DNA of 64,000 nucleotides, from positions 7,936,001-8,000,000 of the forward strand of contig NZ_CP163525.1 in NCBI RefSeq assembly GCF_041080655.1, given 5' to 3'. Below, in pieces: positions 25,664 through 33,673 of the stretch. A model generated the notes under the pieces. The model was given only the letters and a program-made list of their open reading frames with translations, did not search any database and was not told the DNA's origin. Source of the DNA: Streptomyces sp. CG4. GTDB lineage: Bacteria > Actinomycetota > Actinomycetes > Streptomycetales > Streptomycetaceae. Every line of letters begins with the position of its first letter. Positions within the stretch are counted from its first letter, which is position 1. The translations under genes and the position numbers were made by a program.

Positions 25664-26104
25664 GCCCGAACCAGCTCCCCTAGTCGCGCGCGATCAACCA
25701 GCGCACGCCTACGGCTGACCAACCCGACGTGCACCGGACACGACCACGACCGTACCCACAGGGCACTCGCGAGCGACAGGTCAGCAGGCTATCCAGCACG
25801 CCGAAGATCATTTACGAGAGCGCTCTTCCCCCGTCGCCGAGTCTTGGATGCCTGGAAGGCGGCTGCCAGATCAGAAGCGCCACCGGAGTACCTGAAGTGT
25901 GGGCAGGCTGCGCCCGCTTGCCGCACCCGATCGCACGCAGCCTCTGTCTGTGATCTCTCTCAAAAATGATCTTGACGAAGCGCACCAGATTCGGCTCGTC
26001 GATCGAATGGCGGACCCACCTTCTTGGTGGGATCATGCAGATAGGGGAAGGCATCGGACTCAACTCGCATTTCGTAGTGGCCGCGACGAGACGGGGAGTA
26101 AGTG
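25664..26104. other. Gene-free stretch between APH-fold gene and low-GC cargo
   Basis: No supported gene was found in these 441 bases. A small hairpin CCCACC-TTCTT-GGTGGG lies at 26015-26031, about 75 bases before the next start codon. Base composition falls from the high-GC element backbone toward the lower-GC cargo that follows, marking a probable junction of sequences with different origins. Confidence 0.5.
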
Positions 26105-26920
26105 ATGCAGATTGCGGCTCTCACATTCATGCAGGAGCTAGCGAAGACTGCGCTAGGTGCGTTTGCTACCGCTCTATTTGTCGCTTTTGCTGGCTACTTA
26201 GCTGCTGGTCGATGGAATCAGAAGCGTGAGGCTGCACGCCTTGAATCTGAGAAGGAGTTGGACCGGCAACGTGAAGACGAGGAACGTGCGTGCGAGCGTG
26301 CGCGTCGAGAATTCGATCTGCGAGCTCAGCTAGTCGAAGAAGTGACCGCATAGGCGGCCCGCATGTACATCGTGTGCCAGCACACCAGTAGAGTCATTAA
26401 AAAAAGCAGGAGAGTCATTAGAAAAAGGGTGGATTCAAATCACCAGGATGGGGCACGCGATCAGATTATCAGCTCACTCCATGAGGCTTATCTGTCTTTC
26501 TCTACGAGATCTCAAATGCTAGAGAACCTGATAGGCGCACGCTATGGAATCGCCTGGCAGTTCGAATCTGATGAAAGGTCAGCCTCCGCCTTCCTTAGAT
26601 GGCATCAAGTCAGGGACCTGTTGACTCTGTATTACTTCAATCTTTGCGGAAATTTCCCCGGCGATGCATTGTGTCGCAATTCTCGCAGTGATGGCAAATA
26701 TCATTCAGGGCTAAATGCGGACGGATATTTCGAGGATGCAAATTATCCGAACCTAAAGGAACTCAGGCGGATGCGCATAGATATCCGGCATGCATATGAC
26801 GAGGCGCTCGGAGAATTGACGCGGAGCCTCCTCGTCGATCGCATTGCTATTGACGCGACGGAAATTGGCGCATTCGACCTTCCCGGTAGACCGTCACGGC
26901 GAAGAGCGGGGAATGCGTAG
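26105..26920 (+). pseudogene. Membrane-anchored protein gene interrupted by an in-frame TAG
   Basis: Two frames in register, 26105-26353 (82 residues) and 26363-26920 (185 residues), are separated by one TAG at 26351. The first gives a membrane helix (LGAFATALFVAFAGYLAAG) and a charged coiled coil ending LRAQLVEEVTA; the second continues with AARMYIVCQH and a helical, cytosolic domain. Read together they form one protein of about 271 residues of a type seen in Streptomyces as TM-plus-helical proteins of unknown function. Either a nonsense mutation, a downstream restart at ATG 26363, or stop readthrough applies. Base composition is lower in GC than the element backbone. Confidence 0.65.
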
Positions 26921-27023
26921 CCCGCATTCTGGAGTCGGGTATGCGTGCGCGGTCAACCGGCGGGTGAGTCCATTGATCAAGTCGTGCCACCCTTGAAACC
27001 TGGAGCATCAACAGCGGCTACCA

Positions 27024-28055
27024 TTAGCCCGGAGTGGGCGATTTTGATTTAACCCGCTTGAGCTGTCTTTGGGCCCGATCGTTCTCGGGGTGACGCAAGG
27101 TGACGTACTGGCAATCGATGAGAGCATCAGTCATTTTTCCAAGAGAAAGGTAAACCTCGCTGCGACCCAATCTCAGATCCATGTCGTCCGGGTCAATCTT
27201 TATAGCTCGACCGTATTCAGATAGCGCTCCCTTAGGGTCTCCCATTTTGTGCTTGCAGTGTGCGGTGATGGCGTGGAGGACTTTTTCCGCGTAGCTGTTG
27301 AGGTGCGCCTTCCTGATATTGTGACAATCATTGAGTGCTGCTGAATACTCTTCGAGGGCCTCATAAACCGCTGCCCTTATGAGGAGTGATTCGGCTATTT
27401 GATCTTGTCCGTGATTGAGGGGGAAGACGTGCTGGCAATCCTGAAGGGCCTTACGTTCTTCTCCGGAGACACGGAATAGATCTGCGCGGCTCAGGTAGGC
27501 TTCCCTGCATTCGGGATCCTGAGCCAGAACGGCTGTGTACAGGTCTATCGCTTGGCTGGTCTGATGCGCTGCGCGCAAGCGCGATGCTTCCTCTAGAAGG
27601 TCCCGTTGAGTAGGGGGCCCTGTTTGTTCAGGCTCGTAAGGGCGCCGATAATGCCGGCTGTACCAGTAAGGGCCTTTAGGTAGGGGTTCGAATCCCTGGT
27701 TGATGATTTCTGCATCCATCTCGTTCAGGAGACGCAAGGCGTTTTTCAAGTCGTGGGGTGACAGGTCATCGATGGGGTGCGCGTCCATTTTCAGGAAGTC
27801 GGCGGTCATCGCCTCATAAGTTCCGGCAGGCGAGCTGACGCGGGCCACGAGTCTACACTTCCAGATTCCGCCTGGCGTTCCGCCCAGTAGCTGAGAAGCG
27901 AAAGTGGCGCCGTGCCGCATTCCCTCGACCCGCGCCTCTATATCCAGATACTCCATTTGCTGGGCATGTGGTAGATTGCTGGAGATGGAGGTTCCGCAGG
28001 CTGGACAGTATCGCGCATTAGAAGGGATCTGACTGCCGCATTGCATGCAATACAT
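27024..28055 (-). CDS. Zinc-ribbon plus tetratricopeptide protein, function unknown
   Basis: From ATG 28055, which follows GGAGG by seven bases, the 343-residue protein starts with a zinc ribbon (MYCMQCGSQIPSNARYCPAC), has a middle region of unknown fold (about residues 35-150), and ends in four or more tetratricopeptide repeats, such as SQAIDLYTAVLAQDPECREA and GALSEYGRAIKIDPDDMDLR. There is no membrane segment. Its GC content is lower than neighbouring genes, suggesting transfer. The zinc ribbon and TPRs suggest a scaffold for protein or nucleic-acid partners, which is inference. Confidence 0.75.
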   Translation of the reverse strand: MYCMQCGSQIPSNARYCPACGTSISSNLPHAQQMEYLDIEARVEGMRHGATFASQLLGGTPGGIWKCRLVARVSSPAGTYEAMTADFLKMDAHPIDDLSPHDLKNALRLLNEMDAEIINQGFEPLPKGPYWYSRHYRRPYEPEQTGPPTQRDLLEEASRLRAAHQTSQAIDLYTAVLAQDPECREAYLSRADLFRVSGEERKALQDCQHVFPLNHGQDQIAESLLIRAAVYEALEEYSAALNDCHNIRKAHLNSYAEKVLHAITAHCKHKMGDPKGALSEYGRAIKIDPDDMDLRLGRSEVYLSLGKMTDALIDCQYVTLRHPENDRAQRQLKRVKSKSPTPG

Positions 28056-28397
28056 TGGAGTGCCTCCATTCTTGCCCGACGGCGGCCTTCCGATGCAGCT
28101 CACTTGGAATTCTACTCCGCCAGGAGGGCCTGACGCTCAGCCACCGGCGCTGAACTGGCCGTGCCAGGGGCCTTCAGAGGTGTCAACCGCATCGCGGTGC
28201 ATAGAGGCTACTTTCACCAAGATGTTGCGCCATCGGCCTGCAGACGCCTGCTGAGACTGCCCTGTGCGAATTCACCAAGGACGGCTGTGTTCGGGGTCTG
28301 GCCTGTGGAACAGCAAGTCCCAGGCCTGTCACGACTGAGGCGGCGTGGTGTGCTCTGGTGGCAAGATGGATGCCTCGTTCACGTGAGGGGGCGTCAG
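28056..28397. other. Divergent intergenic region upstream of the NLR pair
   Basis: These 342 bases separate the zinc-ribbon/TPR gene (minus) from the two-helix membrane gene (plus). Frames across it have no ribosome site or recognisable protein. Promoters for both directions should lie here but no clear -35/-10 pair was identified. Confidence 0.5.
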
Positions 28398-28700
28398 GTG
28401 AGCCGGACGGCACGTTGGTTGTTGGTGGTGGCGGGGTCCTTGGCAGTGTTTGGCTTGTGTGTGCTGCTGGGTGATCTGCTGTTGCCGTGGGATCAGGCGA
28501 CTCGGATCGGGACGGGGGCGGGTGCCGGCGCGGTGGTAGCGGGCGTGCTGGGGACCTGGGCGTCGTCCCTGATCGGTTCTTCGGCCGCGCCGATGACTCC
28601 ACCTGCGAGTGGGCCCACGGTCTCGGGTGAACGTGCGGTGGTTACGCAGGACAATTCCGGGATCATCATCACGGGGGACAACGGCAACGTTCAGCGATGA
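28398..28700 (+). CDS. Two-helix membrane protein with C-terminal NSG-TGD motif, putative NLR-linked effector
   Basis: From GTG 28398, preceded by GAGGGGG, the 100-residue protein has two hydrophobic helices (WLLVVAGSLAVFGLCVLLGD at about residues 7-26; a Gly/Ala-rich GTGAGAGAVVAGVLGTWASS at about 41-60), a Pro/Ser linker, and the tail VVTQDNSGIIITGDNGNVQR. That tail matches a motif in the N-terminus of the next protein (HNSGVIATGD). The stop overlaps the next start (ATGA), so the pair is translationally coupled. By analogy with NLR-linked amyloid signalling motifs it may be a membrane-acting effector recruited by its partner; this is inference. Confidence 0.68.
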   Translation: MSRTARWLLVVAGSLAVFGLCVLLGDLLLPWDQATRIGTGAGAGAVVAGVLGTWASSLIGSSAAPMTPPASGPTVSGERAVVTQDNSGIIITGDNGNVQR

Positions 28701-31700
28701 CCGAGACACCCATACCGCCTGCATCAGGGGGCCGCGCCGCTGCTGCGGGCCACAACTCCGGCGTCATCGCCACAGGTGATTCGGCACGCATCGAGCAGAG
28801 AACTCTTGTCTTGCCTCCAGGCGCACTGCAGTCTGCGATACCGGACAACGCGATAGGCCAGCTGAACAACCTGCCTGCACCGGACAGCCGTGTCTTCGAA
28901 GGCCGTGACAGCGCACTCGCTGTCTTGCGGGATCTGCCGACGACAGGAACCGGCATCGTCACACAGACCGTTCGCGGCATGGGTGGGGTCGGCAAGAGCA
29001 CACTGGTCCTGCACCATGCACACGCGCAACTGGCATCTGGATACGGGCCGGTCTGGTGGATCGAGGCTTCGACACCCGCCACTGTCACCGCCAGTCTTGC
29101 CTCTCTTGCCACGTCCCTCAATCCGGTGCACGCCGCCCTGCCGCTGGGCGAAGCCGCCGCCTGGGCTGTGGCATGGCTGCAAGGACGCACCGGATGGCTG
29201 CTTGTTTTCGACAACGCAGAAGAACCCGCCGACCTCCAGCCCTACCTCGGTCGGCTAAGCACCGGCCAGACCCTCGTCACCACGCGCCGCGACCTTTCCT
29301 GGCGCGACCTCGGTACCCCATTACGCCTGGACGTGTTGGCCCCTGAGACTGCTACGCAGGTCCTTCAGGAGATCACCGGACGTCACACCGACGACGATGC
29401 TCGGGAGCTTGCCGAACTGGCCGAGGAACTCGGCTGTCTTCCTCTAGCCCTGCAGCAGGCTGGCGCCTACCTTGCACAGACCCACATCAGCGCTGCAAGC
29501 TACCTTGCGCAGCTACGTGCCGATCCGGCCGGCGTTCTGGCCGTTGCTGCTCCGGGGGACTCACAGCAACGCACCATCGCGCAACTGTGGAGCGTGACCC
29601 TCAACACCCTGCACACTCGTGATCCCCAAGCGGTGGGACTGCTCCGGATCCTGGCGTGCTGCGCCCCCGCCCCATTACCCCGCCGCGTCTTGAGGTGTGC
29701 GCTGCCCGCACCTCAAGACGTCGATCACGCCCTGGGTGTCCTCGCTGCCTACAGCGTGATCACCCTCACCGGCACAACCGTCACCGTCCACCGCCTCGTG
29801 CAGGCGGTACTGCGCAGCGCTGCCGCCGCGCCGATGGCAACATCGCAACCGGGACGCGTCCGCCGACTGCTGCGCCGATCCCAGCCTCCCTGCGCACCTC
29901 ACCCGATCGATTCCGCCCTGGACTTGTTGCATGCGGCAATGCCCTCTAGCAGCCCGGAGGAAGTGCAAACCTGGCCAGCATGGCGAGAGTTGCTTCCCCA
30001 CGTGCAAGCGATGGCTGCCCGCCAGCACGGCGCAGAATCAGCTGGAAAGCTCGCTGCCCTGCTAGGGCAAGGTGCGTTCTACCTATGGGCCCGAGGCCAG
30101 GCAAACCACGCTCTACCGCTGATGCACCAGACCCTGGACATCACTAAGGCCGCGCTCGGTTCGGGCCATCCCATCACCGCCATACGCCTGAATAATCTCG
30201 CTAGCGCGTACAACGCCCTGGGGCGTCATGCGGAGGCCCTGCCACTAGCACAGCAGGCACTGCAGGTCACTGAAGCCGCGCTCGGTCCCCACCACCCCAC
30301 CACAGCCATCCGCCTGAACAACCTCGCCAGCATGTACATGGATGTGGGGCGTCATGCGGAGGCCCTGCCACTAGCACAGCAGGCACTGCAGGTCACTGAA
30401 GCCGCGCTCGGTCCCCACCACCCCACCACAGCCATCCGCCTGGGGAATCTCGCCAGCGCGTACAACGCCCTGGGGCGTCATACCGAGGCCCTGCCACTAG
30501 CACAGCAGGCACTGCAGATCGCTCAGGCAGTGCTTGGCCCCGACCACCCGGAGACCGCCACTCGCCTGAACAATCTCGCCGGCACATACAACGCCCTGGG
30601 GCGTTATGCCCAGGCCCTGGTGTTGCAGGAGCGGGCGCTGCGCATCGCTGAGGCCGTGCTTGGCCCCGACCACCCCGACACTTCCCTCCGCCTGGGGAAT
30701 CTCGCCAGCGCGTACAACGCCCTGGGGCGTCATACCGAGGCCCTGCCACTAGCGCAGCGGGCGCTGCGCATCGCTGAGGCCGTGCTTGGGCCCGACCACC
30801 CCGACACCGCTCTCCGCCTGGGGAATCTCGCCAGCGCGTACAACGCCCTGGGGCGTCATACCGAGGCCCTGCCACTAGCGCAGCGGGCGCTGCGCATCGC
30901 TGAGGCCGTGCTTGGGCCCGACCACCCCGACACCGCTCTCCGCCTGGGGAATCTCGCCAGCGCGTACAGCGATCTGGGGCGCCATGCCGAGGCCCTGCCC
31001 TTACAGAAGAAGGCGCTGCAGATCACTGAGGCCGTGCTTGGCCCCGACCACCCCGACACCTCCCTGTGCCTGAATAACCTCGCGACGACGTACCGATATT
31101 TAGGGCGCCATGCCGAGGCCTTGGCGTTGCAGGAGCAGGCGCTGCGGATCACTGACACTGCGTTCGGCCCCGAACACCCTGATACCGCCTGCTGCCTCGG
31201 CAATCTCGCCAGTACCTACAGCGATCTAGGGCGTCACGTCGAAGCCCTGCCACTAGCGCAGCAAGCACTGCGCATCACCGAGAGCGTGCTTGGTCCCGAC
31301 CACCCCGACACCGCTCTCCGCCTGAACAACCTCGCCAGCACCTACAGCGATCTAGGGCGCCATGCCGAGGCCTTGGCGTTGCAGGAGCAGGCGCTGCGGA
31401 TCACTGACACTGCGTTCGGCCCCGAACACCCTGATACCGCCTGCTGCCTCGGCAATCTCGCCAGTACCTACAGCGATCTAGGGCGTCACGTCGAAGCCCT
31501 GCCACTAGCGCAGCAAGCACTGCGCATCACCGAGAGCGTGCTTGGTCCCGACCACCCCGACACCGCTCTCCGCCTGAACAACCTCGCCAGCACCTACAGC
31601 GATCTAGGGCGCCATGCCGAGGCCCTGCCCTTACAGAAGAAGGCACTGCGGATCACTGATACTGCGTTCGGCCCCGAACACCCTGATACCGCTCTCCGCC

Positions 31701-31894
31701 TGAGCAACCTCGCCACCACGTACAGCGCCGTGGGTCGCTATACCGAGGCCCTGCCACTGGAGGAGTGGGCGCTGCAGATCACCGAATCCGCACTCGGCCC
31801 CGACCACCCCGACACCGCCTTCCGGCAGAACCACGTGGCCGCCATCCGTCAGCTAACAGAACCGTTGATCCGCGAACCCGAACCCCCTGCGTAA
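28697..31894 (+). CDS. NB-ARC STAND ATPase with 42-residue TPR array (NLR-like)
   Basis: The 1065-residue protein has an N-terminal HNSGVIATGD motif (about residues 19-28), an NB-ARC domain with Walker A GMGGVGKST (94-102), Walker B LLVFDNAEE (Asp172) and a GLPL-like GCLPLALQQAG, a winged-helix region to about 450, and a C-terminal array of thirteen complete 42-residue kinesin-light-chain-type TPRs plus a partial one. This is the bacterial counterpart of plant and animal NLR receptors: repeats sense a ligand, ATP-dependent oligomerisation triggers an effector. No catalytic effector domain is fused, so the coupled membrane protein may serve that role. Confidence 0.85.
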   Translation: MTETPIPPASGGRAAAAGHNSGVIATGDSARIEQRTLVLPPGALQSAIPDNAIGQLNNLPAPDSRVFEGRDSALAVLRDLPTTGTGIVTQTVRGMGGVGKSTLVLHHAHAQLASGYGPVWWIEASTPATVTASLASLATSLNPVHAALPLGEAAAWAVAWLQGRTGWLLVFDNAEEPADLQPYLGRLSTGQTLVTTRRDLSWRDLGTPLRLDVLAPETATQVLQEITGRHTDDDARELAELAEELGCLPLALQQAGAYLAQTHISAASYLAQLRADPAGVLAVAAPGDSQQRTIAQLWSVTLNTLHTRDPQAVGLLRILACCAPAPLPRRVLRCALPAPQDVDHALGVLAAYSVITLTGTTVTVHRLVQAVLRSAAAAPMATSQPGRVRRLLRRSQPPCAPHPIDSALDLLHAAMPSSSPEEVQTWPAWRELLPHVQAMAARQHGAESAGKLAALLGQGAFYLWARGQANHALPLMHQTLDITKAALGSGHPITAIRLNNLASAYNALGRHAEALPLAQQALQVTEAALGPHHPTTAIRLNNLASMYMDVGRHAEALPLAQQALQVTEAALGPHHPTTAIRLGNLASAYNALGRHTEALPLAQQALQIAQAVLGPDHPETATRLNNLAGTYNALGRYAQALVLQERALRIAEAVLGPDHPDTSLRLGNLASAYNALGRHTEALPLAQRALRIAEAVLGPDHPDTALRLGNLASAYNALGRHTEALPLAQRALRIAEAVLGPDHPDTALRLGNLASAYSDLGRHAEALPLQKKALQITEAVLGPDHPDTSLCLNNLATTYRYLGRHAEALALQEQALRITDTAFGPEHPDTACCLGNLASTYSDLGRHVEALPLAQQALRITESVLGPDHPDTALRLNNLASTYSDLGRHAEALALQEQALRITDTAFGPEHPDTACCLGNLASTYSDLGRHVEALPLAQQALRITESVLGPDHPDTALRLNNLASTYSDLGRHAEALPLQKKALRITDTAFGPEHPDTALRLSNLATTYSAVGRYTEALPLEEWALQITESALGPDHPDTAFRQNHVAAIRQLTEPLIREPEPPA
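30122..31861 (+). repeat. 126-bp tandem repeats encoding the TPR array
   Basis: Thirteen full 126-base units and a partial fourteenth follow one another in frame. Unit pairs 9-10 and 11-12 form a 252-base block repeated almost without change, and the stretch through units 5-7 contains neighbouring near-identical copies. Such recent duplications show that copy number changes by recombination or slippage while frame is kept. Confidence 0.93.
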
Positions 31895-32231
31895 TCAGGC
31901 AAGCATTCGCAAAGAGGGGTGGTAGACAGGGCTCAGCACGCACGAGCGCGGGAGGTAACGTTCGCCAAGGCGTTGCGCACAGCCTCAGGACACGCATAGA
32001 GCCGTTAGAAAAAGGTGCGTGAGCGCGGCTTGACGTGGGTCATCAAGCAGCGTTCCCAGACCCCATCCATGCTGCTGGTGGCATGGTCGTGAAGGTTGCC
32101 GAGGCGCGGGTCGCCTCGCGAGCGGGGTTGGTAGCGTTCCTGGGCTGAGGGATGTGACCGCCCGCGTCGGTGCCGCTGCCTCATCGGAAATATGGATGCG
32201 CCGACAGCGCTTGGCGGCTACAACGGCATGC
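31895..32231. other. Gap with attP-like half-site after the NLR gene
   Basis: No gene is supported in these 337 bases. The notable content is GAGCGCGGCTTGA at 32021-32033, described separately. Sequence on the two sides of it differs in character, consistent with a junction. Confidence 0.5.
32021..32047. other. Second attP-like half-site
   Basis: GAGCGCGGCTTGACGTGGGT, continuing TCATCAAG, aligns with the attR arm GAGCGAGGCTTGACATGGAT, TCAAG at 33162. Its first 13 bases are the exact reverse complement of the attL element arm (15369-15381). After the centre the match breaks down, as expected if a P half-site is joined to a different target half-site. Confidence 0.55.
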
Positions 32232-32725
32232 ATGACGGTCTTCTACTGTATGAAGTGCGGAGTTGAACTCACCCCGGACTTGGTGAGGCTACCCTCCGTG
32301 CCGGAAGTCTCGGGCCGTGATAGAGATCGGGACAAAGAGACGCGACTGGTCCCTCCACTGTGCCGTGAGGGCACTATGCCATTGATCCCGTGCCGTGGGG
32401 CGCACCGTTCACCCCGCCGACCGACGAACCTTGACCGCACCATCCTCGCCAACTACTCATGCCGCCCGAACTCACCGACTGGACCCCGGCCGGCCCGAGG
32501 AACACCGTCGTCGTGCATCCCCAAGACGTACCCGCTCTGAGCCTGCTGGGTCAGGGGGGTGCGCACTGGGGTTGTTGTGGCCCGCTCGGCACCGGGGGCC
32601 GCAACATGGCCCGTGGATGCGCTGTCCTCGTCGCCGCCCTCGCTGCCGACTGCATGGGTCCGTACGAACTCCACCTCGATCCCGTACGGGTGTGGGCGCT
32701 CGACACGAAGGGGTCGGAGAGATGA
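32232..32725 (+). pseudogene. Decayed gene for a Streptomyces cysteine-containing hypothetical protein
   Basis: The start reads MTVFYCMKCGVELTPDLVRL in one frame; the continuation GHYAIDPVPWGAPF and then NTVVVHPQDVPAL, GCCGPLG, and CMGPYELHLDPVRVWAL is in another frame, with TGA codons at about 32363 and 32420. Order and spacing fit one protein of about 160 residues known to me as a common Streptomyces hypothetical with paired cysteines. A frameshift near 32345 and two stops make it a pseudogene. Its last codons overlap the next gene's start (ATGA). Confidence 0.68.
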
Positions 32726-33126
32726 GCGGCCGTCCTATGGCAGCGCATGCTGCTGAGCTGGAGCCGCTCAGGCGCCACCTCCGTGACCCCTCGACCGAAT
32801 TCGATGTGGGGCCCGGGTGGCAGGCCCTTGTGCTGCTGTGCCATGAGGCGGTTGTCGCGGCGTTTCCCGAGTACGAGCTTCTGGCGGTGAAGCAGAAGTG
32901 GGCGGTCCTGTCCTTCCAAGCGTTTCCTCGGCCCTGGAATCGGGGTGGAAACTGGACGTCCGACGAGGCGGTCAGGCTCGACGCGCTGGTGGCCGAGTTC
33001 ACGGCCGCCAGCGAGCACATCTGCGAGCGCTGCGGCGAGGCTGGAACGCTGCGCGAAACCCGGCCGATCGAGTTGACTCTTTGTGATGCGTGCGAGTCCT
33101 GTGTGGGACCGGACGGCCGCCTGTAG
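32722..33126 (+). CDS. Hypothetical protein with C-terminal CxxC zinc motif
   Basis: The 134-residue protein contains YELLAVKQKWAVLSFQAFPR and a C-terminal HICERCGEAGTLRE, LTLCDACESC, a likely four-cysteine zinc site. Similar cytosolic proteins occur in many Streptomyces without known function. The ATG overlaps the stop of the upstream decayed gene, so it was once translated by coupling, and GGAGAG just upstream provides its own ribosome site. It lies in the short segment between the attP-like half-site and attR. Confidence 0.65.
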   Translation: MSGRPMAAHAAELEPLRRHLRDPSTEFDVGPGWQALVLLCHEAVVAAFPEYELLAVKQKWAVLSFQAFPRPWNRGGNWTSDEAVRLDALVAEFTAASEHICERCGEAGTLRETRPIELTLCDACESCVGPDGRL

Positions 33127-33161
33127 GCCAGTCATGCTTCAGACTGCTACCAATGGTTTGT

Positions 33162-33174
33162 GAGCGAGGCTTGA
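33162..33174. other. attR element arm
   Basis: GAGCGAGGCTTGA is the left half of the reconstructed attP; its partner half lies at 15369-15381. The two pair with one mismatch across a six-base centre (CATGGA). Confidence 0.8.
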
Positions 33175-33176
33175 CA

Positions 33177-33188
33177 TGGATCAAGCCG
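33177..33188. other. attR core of the integrative element
   Basis: TGGATCAAGCCG repeats the attL core and lies inside the TWIKP codons of the split DUF4291 gene. The first two bases (TG) are a plausible crossover dinucleotide. Confidence 0.85.
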
Positions 33189-33673
33189 TCCTTCCTGTGG
33201 ATGATGTACCGCTGCGGCTGGGGCACCAAGGAGGGGCAGGAGACCGTCCTCGCCGTCGAGGTCGATCGCGCCGGCTTCGAGTGGGCCCTGCGCCATGCGT
33301 GCCTGTCGCACTACGTGCCCGGCCTGCACGAGGACCAGGCTTCCTGGAAGCGGCAGTTGAGGGAGGCTCCGGCGCGCGTCCAGTGGGACCCCGAGCGCGA
33401 TCTGCACCACAACGCGCTGCCCCACCGGTCGCTGCAGCTCGGCCTCGCCGGGGAGGCGGCGGCCCGGTACGCCGACGAGTGGATCGTGGGCATCAAGGAC
33501 GTGACCCCGTTGGCCGCCGAGGTCCACGCGCTGGTGCGGGCCGGTGAACCGGAGCGTGCGAGCGGGCTGTTGCCTGTGGAGCAGCCGTATCCGATCGAGG
33601 ACGAGGTGCTCGCGCATCTGCGGGCGTAGCCTCCGGATCCGGGGCGTTCGGTCACCGTGCGGGCCGGTCCGGG

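Larger units (their letters stand above)
15365..33188. mobile_element. Actinomycete integrative and conjugative element (AICE), about 17.8 kb
   Basis: Both ends carry the 12-bp core TGGATCAAGCCG within the two halves of a DUF4291 gene. Inside are a serine integrase next to the left end, a RepSA-like initiator, a TraB/FtsK double-strand DNA translocase, a Pra-like protein and a KorSA-like GntR repressor, the hallmark AICE modules. Such elements excise, replicate by rolling circle and move as double-stranded DNA. Cargo includes an APH-fold kinase, low-GC membrane/TPR genes and an NB-ARC/TPR protein. No separate Xis/recombination directionality factor was recognised. The initiator seems frameshifted, which may immobilise this copy. 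Confidence 0.92.
33151..33629 (+). pseudogene. DUF4291 gene, 3' fragment right of the integrated element
   Basis: The frame continues the split gene with TWIKPSFLWMMYRCGWGTKE, FEWALRHACLSHYVPG and a C-terminal domain ending DEVLAHLRA. Element sequence at attR provides an in-frame ATG at 33151, followed by VCERGL and then the DUF4291 core, so a 159-residue N-terminally truncated protein could be produced. The missing first 60 residues (VYQAYRP region) are conserved, so activity is doubtful. Joined to the 5' fragment it gives about 210 residues. Confidence 0.9.

Noticed and set aside
27683..27700. GGGGTTCGAATCCC, resembling a tRNA T-arm
   Set aside because: It lies inside the intact zinc-ribbon/TPR gene on the opposite strand and no acceptor stem, D-arm or anticodon arm can be drawn around it.
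28161..28397. N-terminal extension of the two-helix membrane protein
   Set aside because: The extension has no ribosome site and unusual composition; GTG 28398 follows GAGGGGG.
30122..31861. Regular direct repeats that could be mistaken for a CRISPR array
   Set aside because: Units are 126 bases, in frame and encode TPRs without unique spacers.
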